Source of the DNA: Pyrus communis
Lineage: Eukaryota; Streptophyta; Magnoliopsida; Rosales; Rosaceae
Length of the DNA stretch: 64,000 nucleotides
Assembly (NCBI RefSeq): GCF_963583255.1
Contig: NC_084813.1
Span: 13,688,001-13,752,000, forward strand
Direction: 5' to 3'
The notes below the pieces were generated by a model. That model was not told the DNA's origin. It saw only the letters and a program-made list of their open reading frames with translations, and made no database searches. Positions 45,640 through 56,599 of this stretch are shown here, one piece after another (the stretch's first letter is position 1; every line of letters starts with the position of its first letter). A program made the position numbers and the translations under genes.

Positions 45640-46920
45640 TGACACACCCTGGCCTAAAATCAAGGCGTGCTAGCCGTTACGTGAGGGTGACATAGCCATG
45701 TGCACAGTGCGGAAACAAACGATAATAATAAAAGTACGAATAAATAAAAACCAAACTACTAAACAAAGTAATTAACATACATGTGCAAGCATAAGTGTGA
45801 AAAATAATATTTAGAGCACCGAGAGCCTAGTGCAGTCCAAAGGAACCAATACTAACTAAACACACCCAGAGGTAGTCCTACACTGGTGATAATCTGTCAG
45901 ATATGTCGTGGATTCCTCGTAAGCCACCAAAAGAGCAAACCAACTAGAACCTGGAAGGGCGCAAAACAGAAAGTGTGAGTGGGCAAAAACAAAGCTTTTC
46001 AAAATCATTTCAATATCAAAAGTTCTAACCCCTCGCCGTAAAACCTGTAAAGTTTCCCAGAAAATAGAATATACACATATATCGAAAACATGCTCAGAAA
46101 TATGCCATGTCGAATGCCTCTACATAAACTGTAAGTAACCAAGGCACAACCAGACGCGCCCCCCACGCGTGGCCATGTGTCAGGCACACTGACGGCATCA
46201 GGAATATTCCGTTAAAACTAACAGATTCCGTTAAAGTTAACCTGATGCCATTAAGAATATTCTGTCTTCTTCTCCGGCACATCTCCGGTGCTATCGCCGT
46301 CGCCGGAAAACATGAAAATTTTCAAACCTTCGTTTCTCACTCGTTTTTCAACCAAATTTCATGAAATTGGTACCAAAATGAAGTTTACAACAAGTAGAAC
46401 AAAACCTTACCACTTTCAAGCTCTGAAATTCACAGAATCTCGCTATAGAAACTTCGCAAAATCCGGCCAAACCTGTAACTCACGATCCCGACGTCCAAAT
46501 CCTTCTAACGAACCACCTCGAGCTTCCTAAGGACCTCACTAAGCTTCCTACAAGCTTCAAATTCCCTGAAAAACAACATTTCACATGTGCATGAACAGTG
46601 ACCAAAATCGGGGTTCCCTGGTTCAACATGAAATCGAAGTATTCCTTACCTGAAATTGGTATGGTTAGACTCGTATAGTCCTCACGAACACAAAGGTATA
46701 GTTTTCTACCTTGATCCGCAACGTTTTCAAGGGTTTTGGTACTTGTCCGTACGAAAGAGAAATAAGGTATACGGGAGAAGGTGATGGAGATGAGGATGAA
46801 TTGTGCGGCCCAGATGCAACCAGCCAACCCCCCACAACAATCACACAAATGACAAATATCCACTAGGGGCAAAAACGTCATTTCACACCTACGGTTCGAA
46901 TAATTCGAGACGGGCTGTCA
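45640..46920 (-). mobile_element. Chromovirus solo LTR, related to the array LTRs but shortened
   Basis: Starts tgacacaccctgg and ends gagacgggctgtca on the + strand, paralleling the array LTR ends. Shared blocks include gggcaaaaacaaag, aacccctcgccgtaaaacct and ggaatattccgttaaa. At 1281 bp it is about 950 bp shorter; the hairpin region of the array LTR is missing. Flanks tttat and tccta do not match, so the target duplication is lost or mutated. It is clearly older than the array. Confidence 0.85.
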
Positions 46921-47135
46921 TCCTATAACTTCTGTTTCACAAAATTTGTTTCATATTTTTTTTAAATTATATTTTTTTCCTATAACTTCCTAAGCCATTA
47001 TACAATATTAAATTAAATTAAGTAACATGAAACAACATTAAACAATATGAAATAACATTATATAACATAAACCAACATACAAATTATACAACATAAAAAA
47101 AAAAACATTTAACAACATGAAACTTAAACAACATT

Positions 47136-48563
47136 TTAAAAAATATTTAACAACATAAAACTTAAACGCCTACTCCATACTTCTTTTGGCCCAAAGATGT
47201 GCAACAAGATCTCATGTTGTAGGTACTTGTTTGTGGCACGAGAACATATCATTCTATAGCACCTCATGTACTCATTTATAGAGATACTACCAGTTCTCGG
47301 ATTGAAAGGCAAATTAGGCCCATCATATATTTTTGCATGAGCCATTCTTGACCTATTTGGATCTTCTTGGTCGTCATCGGACTCTCCATCAATATACTCA
47401 TCTCGCTCATCCTCCACTATCATATTGTGTAATATGATGCAAGACATCATGATGGAGTCCAAATTTTCTCGACTCCACCCTCTTGCCGGTTCGCTAATAA
47501 TCTTCCACCGTGCTAGTAGAATACCGAAAGCTCTCTCAACATCTTTCCGGTATGCCTCTTGGTGTAAGGTAAACAACTTTTTTGCATCATTCCTAGGGTT
47601 TGGAATTGCTTGGACAAGTGTCGCCCACTTTGGGTAAATGCCATCTGCCAAGTAATACCCCATATTGTATTGACGGTTGTTGATGTAGTAGTGAAGTTGA
47701 GGTGCTTTACCTTCCGTCAAGTTATTGAAAAGGGGTGAACGCCCAAGAACTGTAATGTCATTTTGGGATCCAGGGACTCCAAAGAAAGCATGCCAAATCC
47801 ATGTGTCATATGAGACAACCGCCTCTAACACAATAGTTGGCTTTCTCGACCTTCCACTAAAGCCTCATTGCCATCCGGTGGGACAGTTCTTCCAATCCTA
47901 ATGCATGCAGTCTAATGACCCTATCATGCCTAGAAACCCACGATATTCAGCTTTGCGAAGGAGCCGATTCAGATCTTCTTGATTTGGCTCGCGGAGGTAC
48001 TCGTCTTTGTGAACCTGAACAATTGTGTCACAGAATTGTTGAAGAGTATCAAGGCATGTAGACTCAGACATACCATGGGTTTCATCCATCGAATCAGCTG
48101 GGGAGCCATAGGCCATCATTCGAAGTGCAACAGTAACCTTCTGATGAGGTGAGAAACCAGGGCGGTCTACTCTGTCCAGCTTCTGTCGAAAGTATGGATT
48201 GACTTGCTGGACATCACGAAGTAAATGCTCGAAGATATGACGCCTTATCTGGAAGCGACTTTTGAAATCCTCTTCTGTGTACACCGAATTGGGGTTAAAG
48301 TAGTTGTTCATCAGATTGGCATGCGACATCGCTCTATTTCGTGGTTTGTAAGAGTGACCAGCAATAGAGCCACCCCATTGAGGTTGTTCCTCAGTTGGCT
48401 GTCACACCATGGCTGCTGTTATGTTTTGTTTGTTGCGCCTTACTTGAACTTCTTCATCACACTCCTCATCTTTTCATCTCATTTGCGCCCATTTTGCTTC
48501 CAATTTGGAATTGGATGAGGACCCCAAGTTGGAATCCGAAGAGGATCCAAAGTTGGAATTCAT
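47136..48563 (-). pseudogene. PIF/Harbinger DDE transposase, four in-frame stops
   Basis: The whole protein lies in one minus-strand frame from the ATG at 48561-48563 to 47136 (475 codons), with no frameshift. Stops: TGA soon after the N-terminal serine-rich segment (near 48475), another TGA near 48402, TAG at 47898-47900 at the position of a tryptophan (SLDCMH*DW), and TGA near 47865. Recognisable parts: a helix-turn-helix-like region (FKSRFQIRRHIFEHLLRDV) and the catalytic residues, Asp in SLDCMH, Asp in GSQNDITVL, Glu in DVERAFGILLARWKII. The triad is present but separated by stops, so the element is inactive by itself. Family: nuclease HARBI1-like. Confidence 0.92.
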
Positions 48564-48656
48564 TGCAAACTTGAATTGAAAGAGATTGAATTGAAATAGA
48601 TTGAATTCAAAGTTGTGTGAATTATAGCCCAATATCCACCCTATTTATAGCAAAAG

Positions 48657-48712
48657 AAAAATTCAAATCCAATGGCTAGCTGACGTCATTTAGCCGTTGG
48701 ATTAGAATTTAA
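48657..48712. repeat. Imperfect palindrome, right-hand counterpart with TGACGTCA core
   Basis: Centred at 48684/48685, arms of about 28 bp pair with few mismatches (attcaaatccaatggctagc on the left). The core tgacgtca and the tagcc/ggcta blocks match the perfect palindrome at 45385. It lies about 250 bp inside the right end, so both subterminal regions carry one. Confidence 0.85.
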
Positions 48713-48935
48713 GTTGTAGTTTTTAAATAAGAAATTATGTTTGGCCCTATGGCCCTTTGGCCCTCGGTTGGAGATGGTTTTTTGTGGCAGGGCTAAAACG
48801 AGCCATCTGGCCCTCTGTTGGAGACGAAGGCAAATATGGCCCTATACTGTTCATTGAAATATTAATATCTTGGAGAATCTTAGAGGGCCAGAAGGCTAAA
48901 ACGAGCCCTCTGGCCAGCCCTCGGTTGGAGATGCT

Positions 48936-49343
48936 GAGGGCATGTTTTGTTAAGGTTTTGCAAAATAGTTGTTTGTTTTACATATACTTGTCTCTTCCCC
49001 TGCTTGCGCGAGTGGCAATTGATTCCTTTGTAATTTAATTTAATTTTTTTAAAAATTGATTTTATAATTTTTTTAATTTAAACGAATTAAAAAATTTTAA
49101 GAGTTAAAAGAAGCAAACCACACACAACTAGAGGTGGAAAAAAATACCCAGAAAACTGAAATCGAACTGGAAACGAAAAAACTGAAACATTAGATACCTG
49201 AAATCGAACCATAACAGAAACATTTGGTTGGACCAAACTGAACCGAATACTATATATGTATATAATTTAATTTAAATATGTAATATAATATATAAGATTC
49301 TAAATTATTACAACTGTCAGATTGGTTGAGATTTAATATCAAC
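48936..49343. other. AT-rich spacer; possible left part of a hAT-like element
   Basis: 49130-49260 has aactgaaatcgaac and ccaaactgaaccga motifs like hAT subterminal repeats. Similar motifs in opposite orientation lie at 52060-52330, on the other side of the solo LTR, so an older element may be split by it. No ends were confirmed. Confidence 0.3.
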
Positions 49344-51689
49344 TGTAATAACCCGTCCCTAATTTTACTGTTTTTATAATTTTAAAGGAGTGATTTTACC
49401 AAAATGCCCCTCGGAGCAAAAACGTTGACTCTCGTTCTATGACATATAGAAATTATTATTTTAATTTATTTACGTTGCAATGGTCGATACGAACTCGTAA
49501 AAGCGAGCGGAATTGAATTTGGAGCTAAAATGAAATTTTTATGAATTTTTGAATGTCAAGGGCGTTTAGGTAATTTTATAATTGGAGATATTTCCTTTTT
49601 GGACTTGCCCTTGGTTGGCACGCGTTCCCCTACCCCATTTTTCTGGAGTGTTCCTTCCTTCCCCGAGAGTTCTCTCTCGCCTTCTTTTAATTTCATTTTC
49701 TTCTCTCCCTCGCTCATCTCTCTTACTCTTCTCTCCCTCCTTTGACTAGCTGCACATACACACCCACACACCTAAAACAACAACAAGACAGCACCACCAC
49801 CTTCCCTTGTAATCCCTGTTAGTCCTTGAATGAGGAAATAGGAGAAAAACCCCTTGAAAGTCCCCTTCCTGCACTGCACAGTGCGGTTACTGTGAAAGAA
49901 CTTCTCCAGCAAATTCTCGCCGTTTCTGGCGAAGGTAAGCCTTGAACTTGGTCCATATCATTGTAGATCGTGTTTAGGTTTACGATTAGTAATTTTTTGG
50001 GTGGTTTTGGTGATGTGGGAACATGGAAAGCACTAGGGAAGTCACTGTGCAATTTCTGGAAAAACTCAAACCGTGGCCGTTAGGCCACTTTCAGGTTACT
50101 TTTCCGGCCAGCTCCGACCTCCGTTGGATCTCAAAAGGGTATGGATCTCTTCTCCACATTTCTAGCTTTATGTAGGATCTTGAATCACTTGATTTGGACT
50201 CGCATCGAGCTCTTGAAGTTGGAGGAAAAATTTCTAGAATCTTGCAAAGGCGAGTATGGCATACTCGTGGGCGCATGGCACACACGCCTCCATTGGAGGA
50301 TGGTGGCACTGACGACTTTCGGCTGACTTTCTGGTGACTCAACTTTGCATGTGCGGTGGCGTGTGCCCTCCTATCCGAATCCGACGTTTGTTTTCTCAAA
50401 TTCAATCATTTCGCTAATTGGTCCTTTGATGTGCTTAGGTGTGTTTGTTGGTGACGACCCTTCTTCTCTAGTTTGAATTGCTTGTCGGCGACAGAGTATC
50501 CGTGAGTGGACTCCTCAAATTGCATATTTTTTTCATAAAAAATATTAGGCTTGCATGCATTCTACATTTCATGAATTAATTACGATTTATGATACATTTT
50601 ATAGATTTCGAGATTTATGATTTATAAAGAATTTATGATTCATCTAATTTGTTTTATGAAAGATTTACGATTTACTAGTTTAAAGTTTATGAAATTTATG
50701 TTCATGGAAATCATGTTTATGGAATTGCTTATGATTTCAGATGTTGAGGTTTTGAATTCTAAGCTTGGTATGAGATTTTAAATTATGTTTTATGTGCTTA
50801 ATTAGTGGGTATTCATAGAGTGCATACACAAAACATGAATCTATATATGTCTATGGTCATATGACACAGTTGATGAGTAGTGAGATATTTATGACATACT
50901 CACAGCTTCACTGGCGAAACCAGTGTCAGATAGCTTCACTAGCCACGGCTAATGTTGGTGTGTTATGTACCTTTTCTTCTTTGGTGTAATCCAGAGTTGT
51001 ACAGCTTCACCTTCGGGTGATGGAGCTTACCATATTTCTTCACTGGCGTAACACAGTGTCATACAGCTTCACCCTCGGGTGATGGATATGCCTTCGGGTG
51101 ACTATGATACCCTTAGTTGAGTGCATCATTGTTTTGATTTACGAGATCCTTTGGATTTGGCTTCGGCCGGTTTTGATATCACTTTTAGATATGGTTTTAT
51201 TGTCTACAAACATTTTGGCATGTTAGAGTTTTTAGAAAAACCTATTATATAGTATTATATGTGTTTTCCAAATAATGGGGTTAGTATGTTTGAAAGAAAA
51301 ATGGTTTTCTTAGTACTATTATTATTTATATTAAATTGGTCCACTCACGTTTTGTTTTGCGCCCATTTCAGGACTTAGAATCGAGGCGTACAATCCTGGC
51401 GTCGAGGCACTTTCGTATTAGTATCTTCGAGTCATCTTGGTGTAGGACCCACTTTCTTTGTAATCTCATTTATTTCATAATATTCCTTTTGCACTATTCT
51501 TGATTAGTTGTATACTCTGAATACGTTCCCGTATTTGCATTTTCCATTATATTTAAATTTACGTATTTTATTTATGTTCGTTCTTTCTTTTTAACTTGCA
51601 TGCATGTTAAAATGACTTCGTCACCATCAGGTGTCGACCAGCACGTGTCCATCCTGGTGTTTAAGAGATAGCGGGATTGGAGTGTGTCA
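49344..51689 (+). mobile_element. Chromovirus solo LTR (2346 bp), TSD tcaac
   Basis: Starts tgtaataacccgtccc and ends gattggagtgtgtca, closely paralleling TGTAACATCCCGTCCC...GGGTGTGTCA of the array LTRs in coding orientation. The 5-bp flanks tcaac match exactly (49339-49343 and 51690-51694). There is no internal region. Short hairpins occur at 50909-50925 (cactgg/ccagtg), 51007-51020 (tcacc-ttcg-ggtga), 51041-51058 (cactg/cagtg) and 51069-51082 (tcacc-ctcg-ggtga), about 600-780 bp from the 3' end as in the array LTRs. Confidence 0.9.
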
Positions 51690-52088
51690 TCAACCGTTGA
51701 TGCAAAATCAACGTCTCTGTCTCTCGACCTGACCTCATTCATTTCCTCTCTCTGCTCTCTCGACTCTTCCACCCTCCTCTCTCTGCTCTCTGTCTCTCTA
51801 TGCTTGAAGCGAATGCCCGTGACTGATGACGATCTTGCCTCTTGGCTGAGCCGTTTGCTGGGTTCAAGGAGCTTATCCTAGTTTTATGTGATGGGTTCAG
51901 GACCAGTGGGCTCGTTGTCGTGGCCAGCAAGTGAAGGTACTTTGCTAATTTCTTAATTAGTTTCAGATCAATTTCTTAACTAAGTTTTAGAATGCATTCC
52001 AGATCCCGAACCAACAAATAAAAATAATTTCAGTATTATTGAATTTTGAAAATACTAAATTTTGATTCGGTTTCGGTAGCATTTTGTA
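51690..52088. other. Spacer with CT-rich stretch
   Basis: 51710-51800 is a ctct-rich run; 52020-52085 is AT-rich with ggtttcggt. No gene is supported; the two opposing ORFs over the CT-rich part are low-complexity. Confidence 0.35.
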
Positions 52089-52252
52089 GAGAGTATTTTT
52101 GCTCACCACCATTTAGTGTGGTGTATGCTCACCACCCTATTTATTACCATTAAATAAGTTAAATTTCGAGATTCATGTAATGGATAAATAAAAATCTCAA
52201 AATTTAAACTCATCTAACGGTGATAAATAGGGTGGTGAGCAAAAATGCACTC
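52089..52252. mobile_element. Mutator-like MITE (164 bp), TSD cattttg(t/c)a
   Basis: The ends are 22-bp inverted repeats, nearly perfect: gagagtatttttgctcacc at the left and ggtgagcaaaaatgcactc at the right. The 9-bp flanks cattttgta (52080-52088) and cattttgca (52253-52261) differ at one base. Duplications of 9 bp are typical of Mutator-like elements. The centre is a hairpin-prone ccctatttatta / tgataaataggg pair. Confidence 0.85.
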
Positions 52253-52575
52253 CATTTTGCAAAGTGTTTCGGTTCAGTATTTAAATTGACAATTAAGATT
52301 CTGGATCACAAACTGAAGCAACCCTACCCATAATGCGAGTGGGTTATTTGGTATTTTTTAATTCAAAATCTTTTCAATTCAAAATTTTACTATAATTACT
52401 ATTTTACCCTTGGTAGTTAAATCCTCATTTTACAAATGCTTAATTAGAGAGGGCATTTTTTTGGTAATGAATGTTTCACCAAATTGCCATTCTCTCATTA
52501 TTTATAGAGATAAAAAAAGGGGTCTAAATGTGTATGGTAGGTTGTCTTGAAGAATAAACTCATAAATATAAAAAA
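52253..52575. other. Intergenic spacer between two MITEs
   Basis: AT-rich, no gene. 52261-52330 resembles the subterminal sequence of hAT-like elements and probably continues the sequence interrupted at 52088. Confidence 0.35.
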
Positions 52576-53048
52576 GGGTAAATTGCACTTTACCATCTCA
52601 GGTTTATGGTCTATTACAATCGCATACAACATCTTCAAAACATTTCATTTTCATACCCCACATATCACTTAAAAATAATTAATTAAAGAAAAGTTGAAAA
52701 AAAAAAAAATTCCCAGAACCCATCTTCTTCCCCGACCCTCTCCCTGCAACCTAAAACCCCCATCCCACCTACCCCTACCTCCCCGGCAACCCCACCTCCC
52801 CCGCAACCCCCTCCCCTAACCATAGCAGCAACCTCCTCCGTCCAAGGCTGCACCGTTCCTCTCTCGGATTCTCCACCATGAGCCCACCACAATCACGTCA
52901 GCTCTTAATAGATCTATGGATAGAAAATGTAACGGAGGTACTATATTGAAATAAAATAGTAGGTGATGTATGAAAGTGAAATATTTTGAAGATGTTGTAT
53001 GCGATTATAATAGACCTCAAACTTGAGGCGGTAAAGTGTAATTTACCC
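52576..53048. mobile_element. Mutator-like MITE (473 bp), TSD tataaaaaa
   Basis: Terminal inverted repeats of about 80 bp begin gggtaaattgcactttacc on the left and are mirrored by ggtaaagtgtaatttaccc on the right, with further matches such as cgcatacaacatcttcaaaa / ttttgaagatgttgtatgcg. The 9-bp flanks tataaaaaa match exactly (52567-52575 and 53049-53057). The centre is C-rich (52730-52870); ORFs there are compositional. Confidence 0.88.
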
Positions 53049-53062
53049 TATAAAAAATGAAA

Positions 53063-53356
53063 AAATTGTTGTAGACCTATTTTACTGATGGAAAAAAAAG
53101 GGAGAAGGCTGACATCAGAGAGCGAGAAAGTAAGTGGAGAGAGTTTGAAAATTTTATGGTGTGATTTCTCACCCTCTTGTGCTTTCTCACCCTATTGTGC
53201 TTTTATTTTTAGTGATAGGACTAGACAATCTTGCTCTCCAAGTAACACAAGTACAAGAAGGAAACATCTAAAAGATCTCATAGAGAATCTTACATATAAT
53301 CTACTAGGATTTACACAATCACACTCTTAAGGATATTACGACTGCAACACTCTACA
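53063..53356 (-). repeat. Copia LTR, inverted copy
   Basis: In minus orientation it starts TGTAGAGTGTTGCAG at 53356 and ends CTACAACA near 53063. Shared with the LTR at 54853-55115: ttttagatgtttccttcttg, gtgttacttggagagcaaga, gtgagaaatcacac, cagtaaaata. It is the 3' LTR of the minus-strand Copia remnant to its right. Confidence 0.75.
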
Positions 53357-53779
53357 TTGAGTGTGTAAATACTCAAATAGATGGCACATTAGATCTTCTT
53401 GTGATGACGTAGGAATAGTTGATGAAGTTGTCGGCACAGTGAACGAATACGAGTTTCAAAAGAAACGAAAGAATGCATAACTAATAAAACTCACAAAACT
53501 TGGCTATGGTAAAATCCAAGGTAGGATAAAGCCCATAGTCTAAGGAGAAAAATGAGAAGTTGCATTAAGCCAAAACTAAACGCGTTCATGATGCAAATAG
53601 AAAGCACGCAAGAGTATATTTGACTAGCCTAGGACAATTGCCTCATTAAAACCTCGTTAAGTAGGAAAAGCCTTATTGGGAAAAATACTACTTATCGTAG
53701 GGAAAAAGAGTACATTAAGATTAAATGAGTATACGTCTCAATATTGCCCTTGAGTTTGGCAAAACTTCCAAATGAGAAT

Positions 53780-54870
53780 TACAAGCATTGATAATCAAAC
53801 AATTTATGCATATGAATTCCTTGGACAAGCTTCTCAAAAGTAGACTTTGGCAATGACTTTGTAAAGAGGTCAGAAAGGTTGTCTTGGGATCAAATTTTAT
53901 TGACTTCAATATCCTGATGCTCTTGATGATGATGTAAGAAAAATAATTTCAGCGCAATATGCTTGATGTTGTCTGATTTGATGTATCCTTTTTTGATCTG
54001 GTCGATACAGATAGGGATGGGCAACGATTATGGCGGGGGTAACCGTGGTTATTTACCTATAACTGTTTAATCTCTTACCTGCATAACCGTTTACCCATTG
54101 GGTAATTCCATAAACAGTTATACCCATACTTATAACCGTTTATAAACGATTAACTATATCCATAACTGCGTATCCATTTAACCGTAACCGCATACCTGTT
54201 TACCCTTTTTTTACCCATTTACCCAATTTTTACCCATCTATATAGTTTTTTAACAACTTGAAAATTAGAAAAATGAAATTTGTCCAGATTTTCTTTTCTT
54301 GACAATTAAACACCAACATATTTAACAACGAATTGATGAGATTTTTCTTAGTAGCCCAGCACCTAAGCATCAAACATTAATTTATAACCGTTAATTAGCA
54401 AAGACGAAAGTAATATACATATATATATATATATACACATATATATATATATATGTATATATATATGAAAGCACGTCAATATATCAATTCCCTTCCAACC
54501 ACCGTATGTTTAACTTTAGCATGCAGTGAATGTTAAATAAACTCGAACTTAGATTTAGCAAGATTCCGACCTAAAAATTTATTAATTTAGGGTTTTTTTT
54601 TAATTTTTTTTAATTTTTTAATTTTAATTTTACATATATTAAAATAAATAGTTAAATGGGCACCCACTTATAACTGCGGGTAATACCCATAACCATCCAT
54701 TCAAATTCACGGGTAAACGGTTATGGGTACAATTGTTTAGTTATCTAAACAGTTACATATAACCGTAACCATTTTAAATAGGTGGATAACTGTGGTTACC
54801 CATACTCGTGGGTATTTTGCCCATCCCTAGATACATGCAGTGTTGTCTTACTGTTTTTTTTTTTGCAGTC
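53780..54870 (-). pseudogene. Copia RNase H C-terminus, interrupted by a hAT-like element
   Basis: The minus strand translates to DNTACIDQIKKGYIKSDNIK, then HIALKLFFLHHHQEHQDIEV, then QDNLSDLFTKSLPKSTFEKL, the C-terminal end of a Ty1/Copia RNase H (typical ...DIRHHFIRE...DNLADIFTK.LP...F). An in-frame stop follows VNKI. The element at 54012-54829 is inserted within it. A short spacer (53357-53780) leads to its 3' LTR at 53063-53356. Confidence 0.78.
54012..54829. mobile_element. hAT-like non-autonomous element (818 bp)
   Basis: Ends tagggatgggcaa and ttgcccatccct(a) are inverted repeats of a well-known plant hAT (Tip100-like) type. Flanks gatacaga (54004-54011) and gatacatg (54830-54837) are an 8-bp duplication with two changes. 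Inner blocks of ggtaac / gttacc and ataaccgt / acggttat fill both subterminal regions. It splits the Copia RNase H. Confidence 0.8.
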
Positions 54871-55115
54871 CTAATTTTATAATGAGTATGCTTGTGTAAA
54901 TCCTAGTAAATTATGTGTATCATTCTATCATTTCTTTTAGATGTTTCCTTGTTGTATTTGTGTTACTTGGAGAACAAGATTATCTCTTCCTTATCACTAT
55001 ATAAATAAAGACAGAATGGGGTGAGAAATCACACACATAATTCCCAAACTCTCTCCACTCTCTCTGTCCCTGACCTTGTCCTTTTCTTTTCCCTCAGTAA
55101 AATAAACCTACAACA
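54853..55115 (+). repeat. Copia 5' LTR, forward copy
   Basis: Holds gtgtaaatcctagtaaatt, tcactatataaataaag (TATA-like at about 55000), gtgagaaatcacacaca, cagtaaaataaacctacaaca, ending at 55115 directly before a primer-site-like motif. The left edge is uncertain by some 20 bp because of a poly-T run. It is inverted relative to the LTR at 53063-53356. Confidence 0.72.
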
Positions 55116-55128
55116 CGTTATCAGCACG
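55116..55128 (+). promoter_or_regulatory. Copia primer binding site (initiator tRNA-Met internal type)
   Basis: cgttatcagcacg follows the LTR end directly; ttatcagcacg is the usual primer site of many plant Copia elements, matching an internal part of initiator tRNA-Met. Confidence 0.7.
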
Positions 55129-56599
55129 CTACTGTTAATGTGTTAAGGAATTGAAGGATTTTGGAGAATTATCTTCTACAACATTGAAAGGCTTTCATCA
55201 TTTTCAACCAATCCATGTTCTTCTAAAACACATAATTGATATTTTACGAGCCCTAATAGCATGAAAACATTCACCATGAAGTATGAATCCCAAGTTTAAG
55301 TTTACTTTATATACTGCATTGTTGCTCAATTAAACATATTGTTCATGCCTATGCAATATTTTATTAAGTTGATTTTGTTATGCAATTTTATGTTTTATAA
55401 GGTTATTTGATATTACTACGGTGAATTGTGTGAGTATAGTGCTGAAACCACGTAGCCACACCTGATGCCGTTCACAATATGACGCTGTTTTGGCATCATG
55501 CTTTACAACCCAATCCTTTAGGCTTGTTACATTTGGTGGTCCAATCCTAAGACTTGGGCTTTCCTTTTCTCGGCCTGCCCCAGCTGTTACTGGGCTCTTG
55601 TTTTTGCAGTTTGCACCTAGATATTGTTGGGCTGCTGCTCGTGTCGACCCAAGTCCTATATTAGGCTTCTTTTTGCTTCAACAAGCTCCCAGCCTCCAAG
55701 TAACCTCTTTGTAATTGGAAGTTCATTTAAATCAAACTTGTAGTTTCGAATTTAGTGCTTTTGAAACCTGAAATTTTCTTTAAAACAATACGCCCTATGA
55801 AACTTGAACTCTTTTCATGCTTAATTTAAACTAAATGATGTTTATAGAACCCAAACCTTCTACTTTTGACTATGGACTTTGTGAGACCATATGTTCTACC
55901 TCTCTGGAACAGTGACCTTGCAATAGTCTACACCGTTACCACTAGGGTCTTGCTAATTTCTTGATCTGTCTTGGAATGAGTAGCACACTAAGGGTGATAC
56001 TGAAGCAACATGTGAACATGGGGTGGTTCCCAATGAGGTTCTCAAGACCACTATGTAGTTGGAGTTCTATTGGGATTACATAGTCCGCCACCCTATAGAC
56101 CCTCCGACGGGAGTAGGTATCATGGATACTCATACAATGTGCAACAACTCCCACTCAAACACCATTAATCACCAATCATGTCCTAACTGCCAAATCTTAA
56201 CTATAGATCTAATTGGTCAGATGGAGCCTTGATCCCTGTAGTGCCTGACACAAACAGTTCTAACCCATGTTGGTGGTGCACCTATATGGATAGAGCCATA
56301 GTTTTGACTTAACATGCCCTGACATTTTAGGAGGATGATTGAGCACTCAGAAAGTGAACTCGCATGCCTATGCAAACAGGACACTCGACTCTTCACAAGG
56401 GTTTAGACACTCTTATCCCCCCCCCCTTTAGAGCATTTTGCTTATATCTCCCTTATATTTCTAACTTGATCGTCAGAGTGTCCACACCGAGAACCACCAT
56501 CCATGGCGCTTGGTTTCACGATCTTTATTGTCTTTTCTCTTGTAGATTCATTCTAAGAACCTGCCCAAAATTTGGTCCAACAGATGTTTTTACCCATAG
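55129..56599 (+). other. Copia 5' untranslated region and degenerate leader
   Basis: No intact gene. The sequence separates the primer site from the gag remnant. A 74-codon ORF (55490-55714) and part of the ORF starting at 56364 are probably chance frames in a decayed leader; a run of ten c lies near 56420. Confidence 0.35.

Larger units (their letters stand above)
45246..48935 (-). mobile_element. PIF/Harbinger transposon with nested solo LTR
   Basis: Left end ggccatctccaaccaaaggg (after tta) and right end ccctcggttggagatg are inverted repeats, and the subterminal blocks on both sides repeat gggcc / ggccc motifs. The minus strand carries a broken DDE transposase. A solo LTR (45640-46920) is inserted in the non-coding left part; without it the element is about 2.4 kb. 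The right duplication is not a clean tta. The second (Myb/SANT-type) protein usual for autonomous PIF/Harbinger elements was not found. Confidence 0.85.

Noticed and set aside
46480..46881. 133-codon minus-strand ORF within the solo LTR
   Set aside because: Lies wholly in LTR sequence, no homology recognised, not kept in the related LTRs.
45640..46920. Target duplication for the solo LTR in the Harbinger element
   Set aside because: tttat and tccta do not match; no reasonable shift restores a 5-bp repeat.
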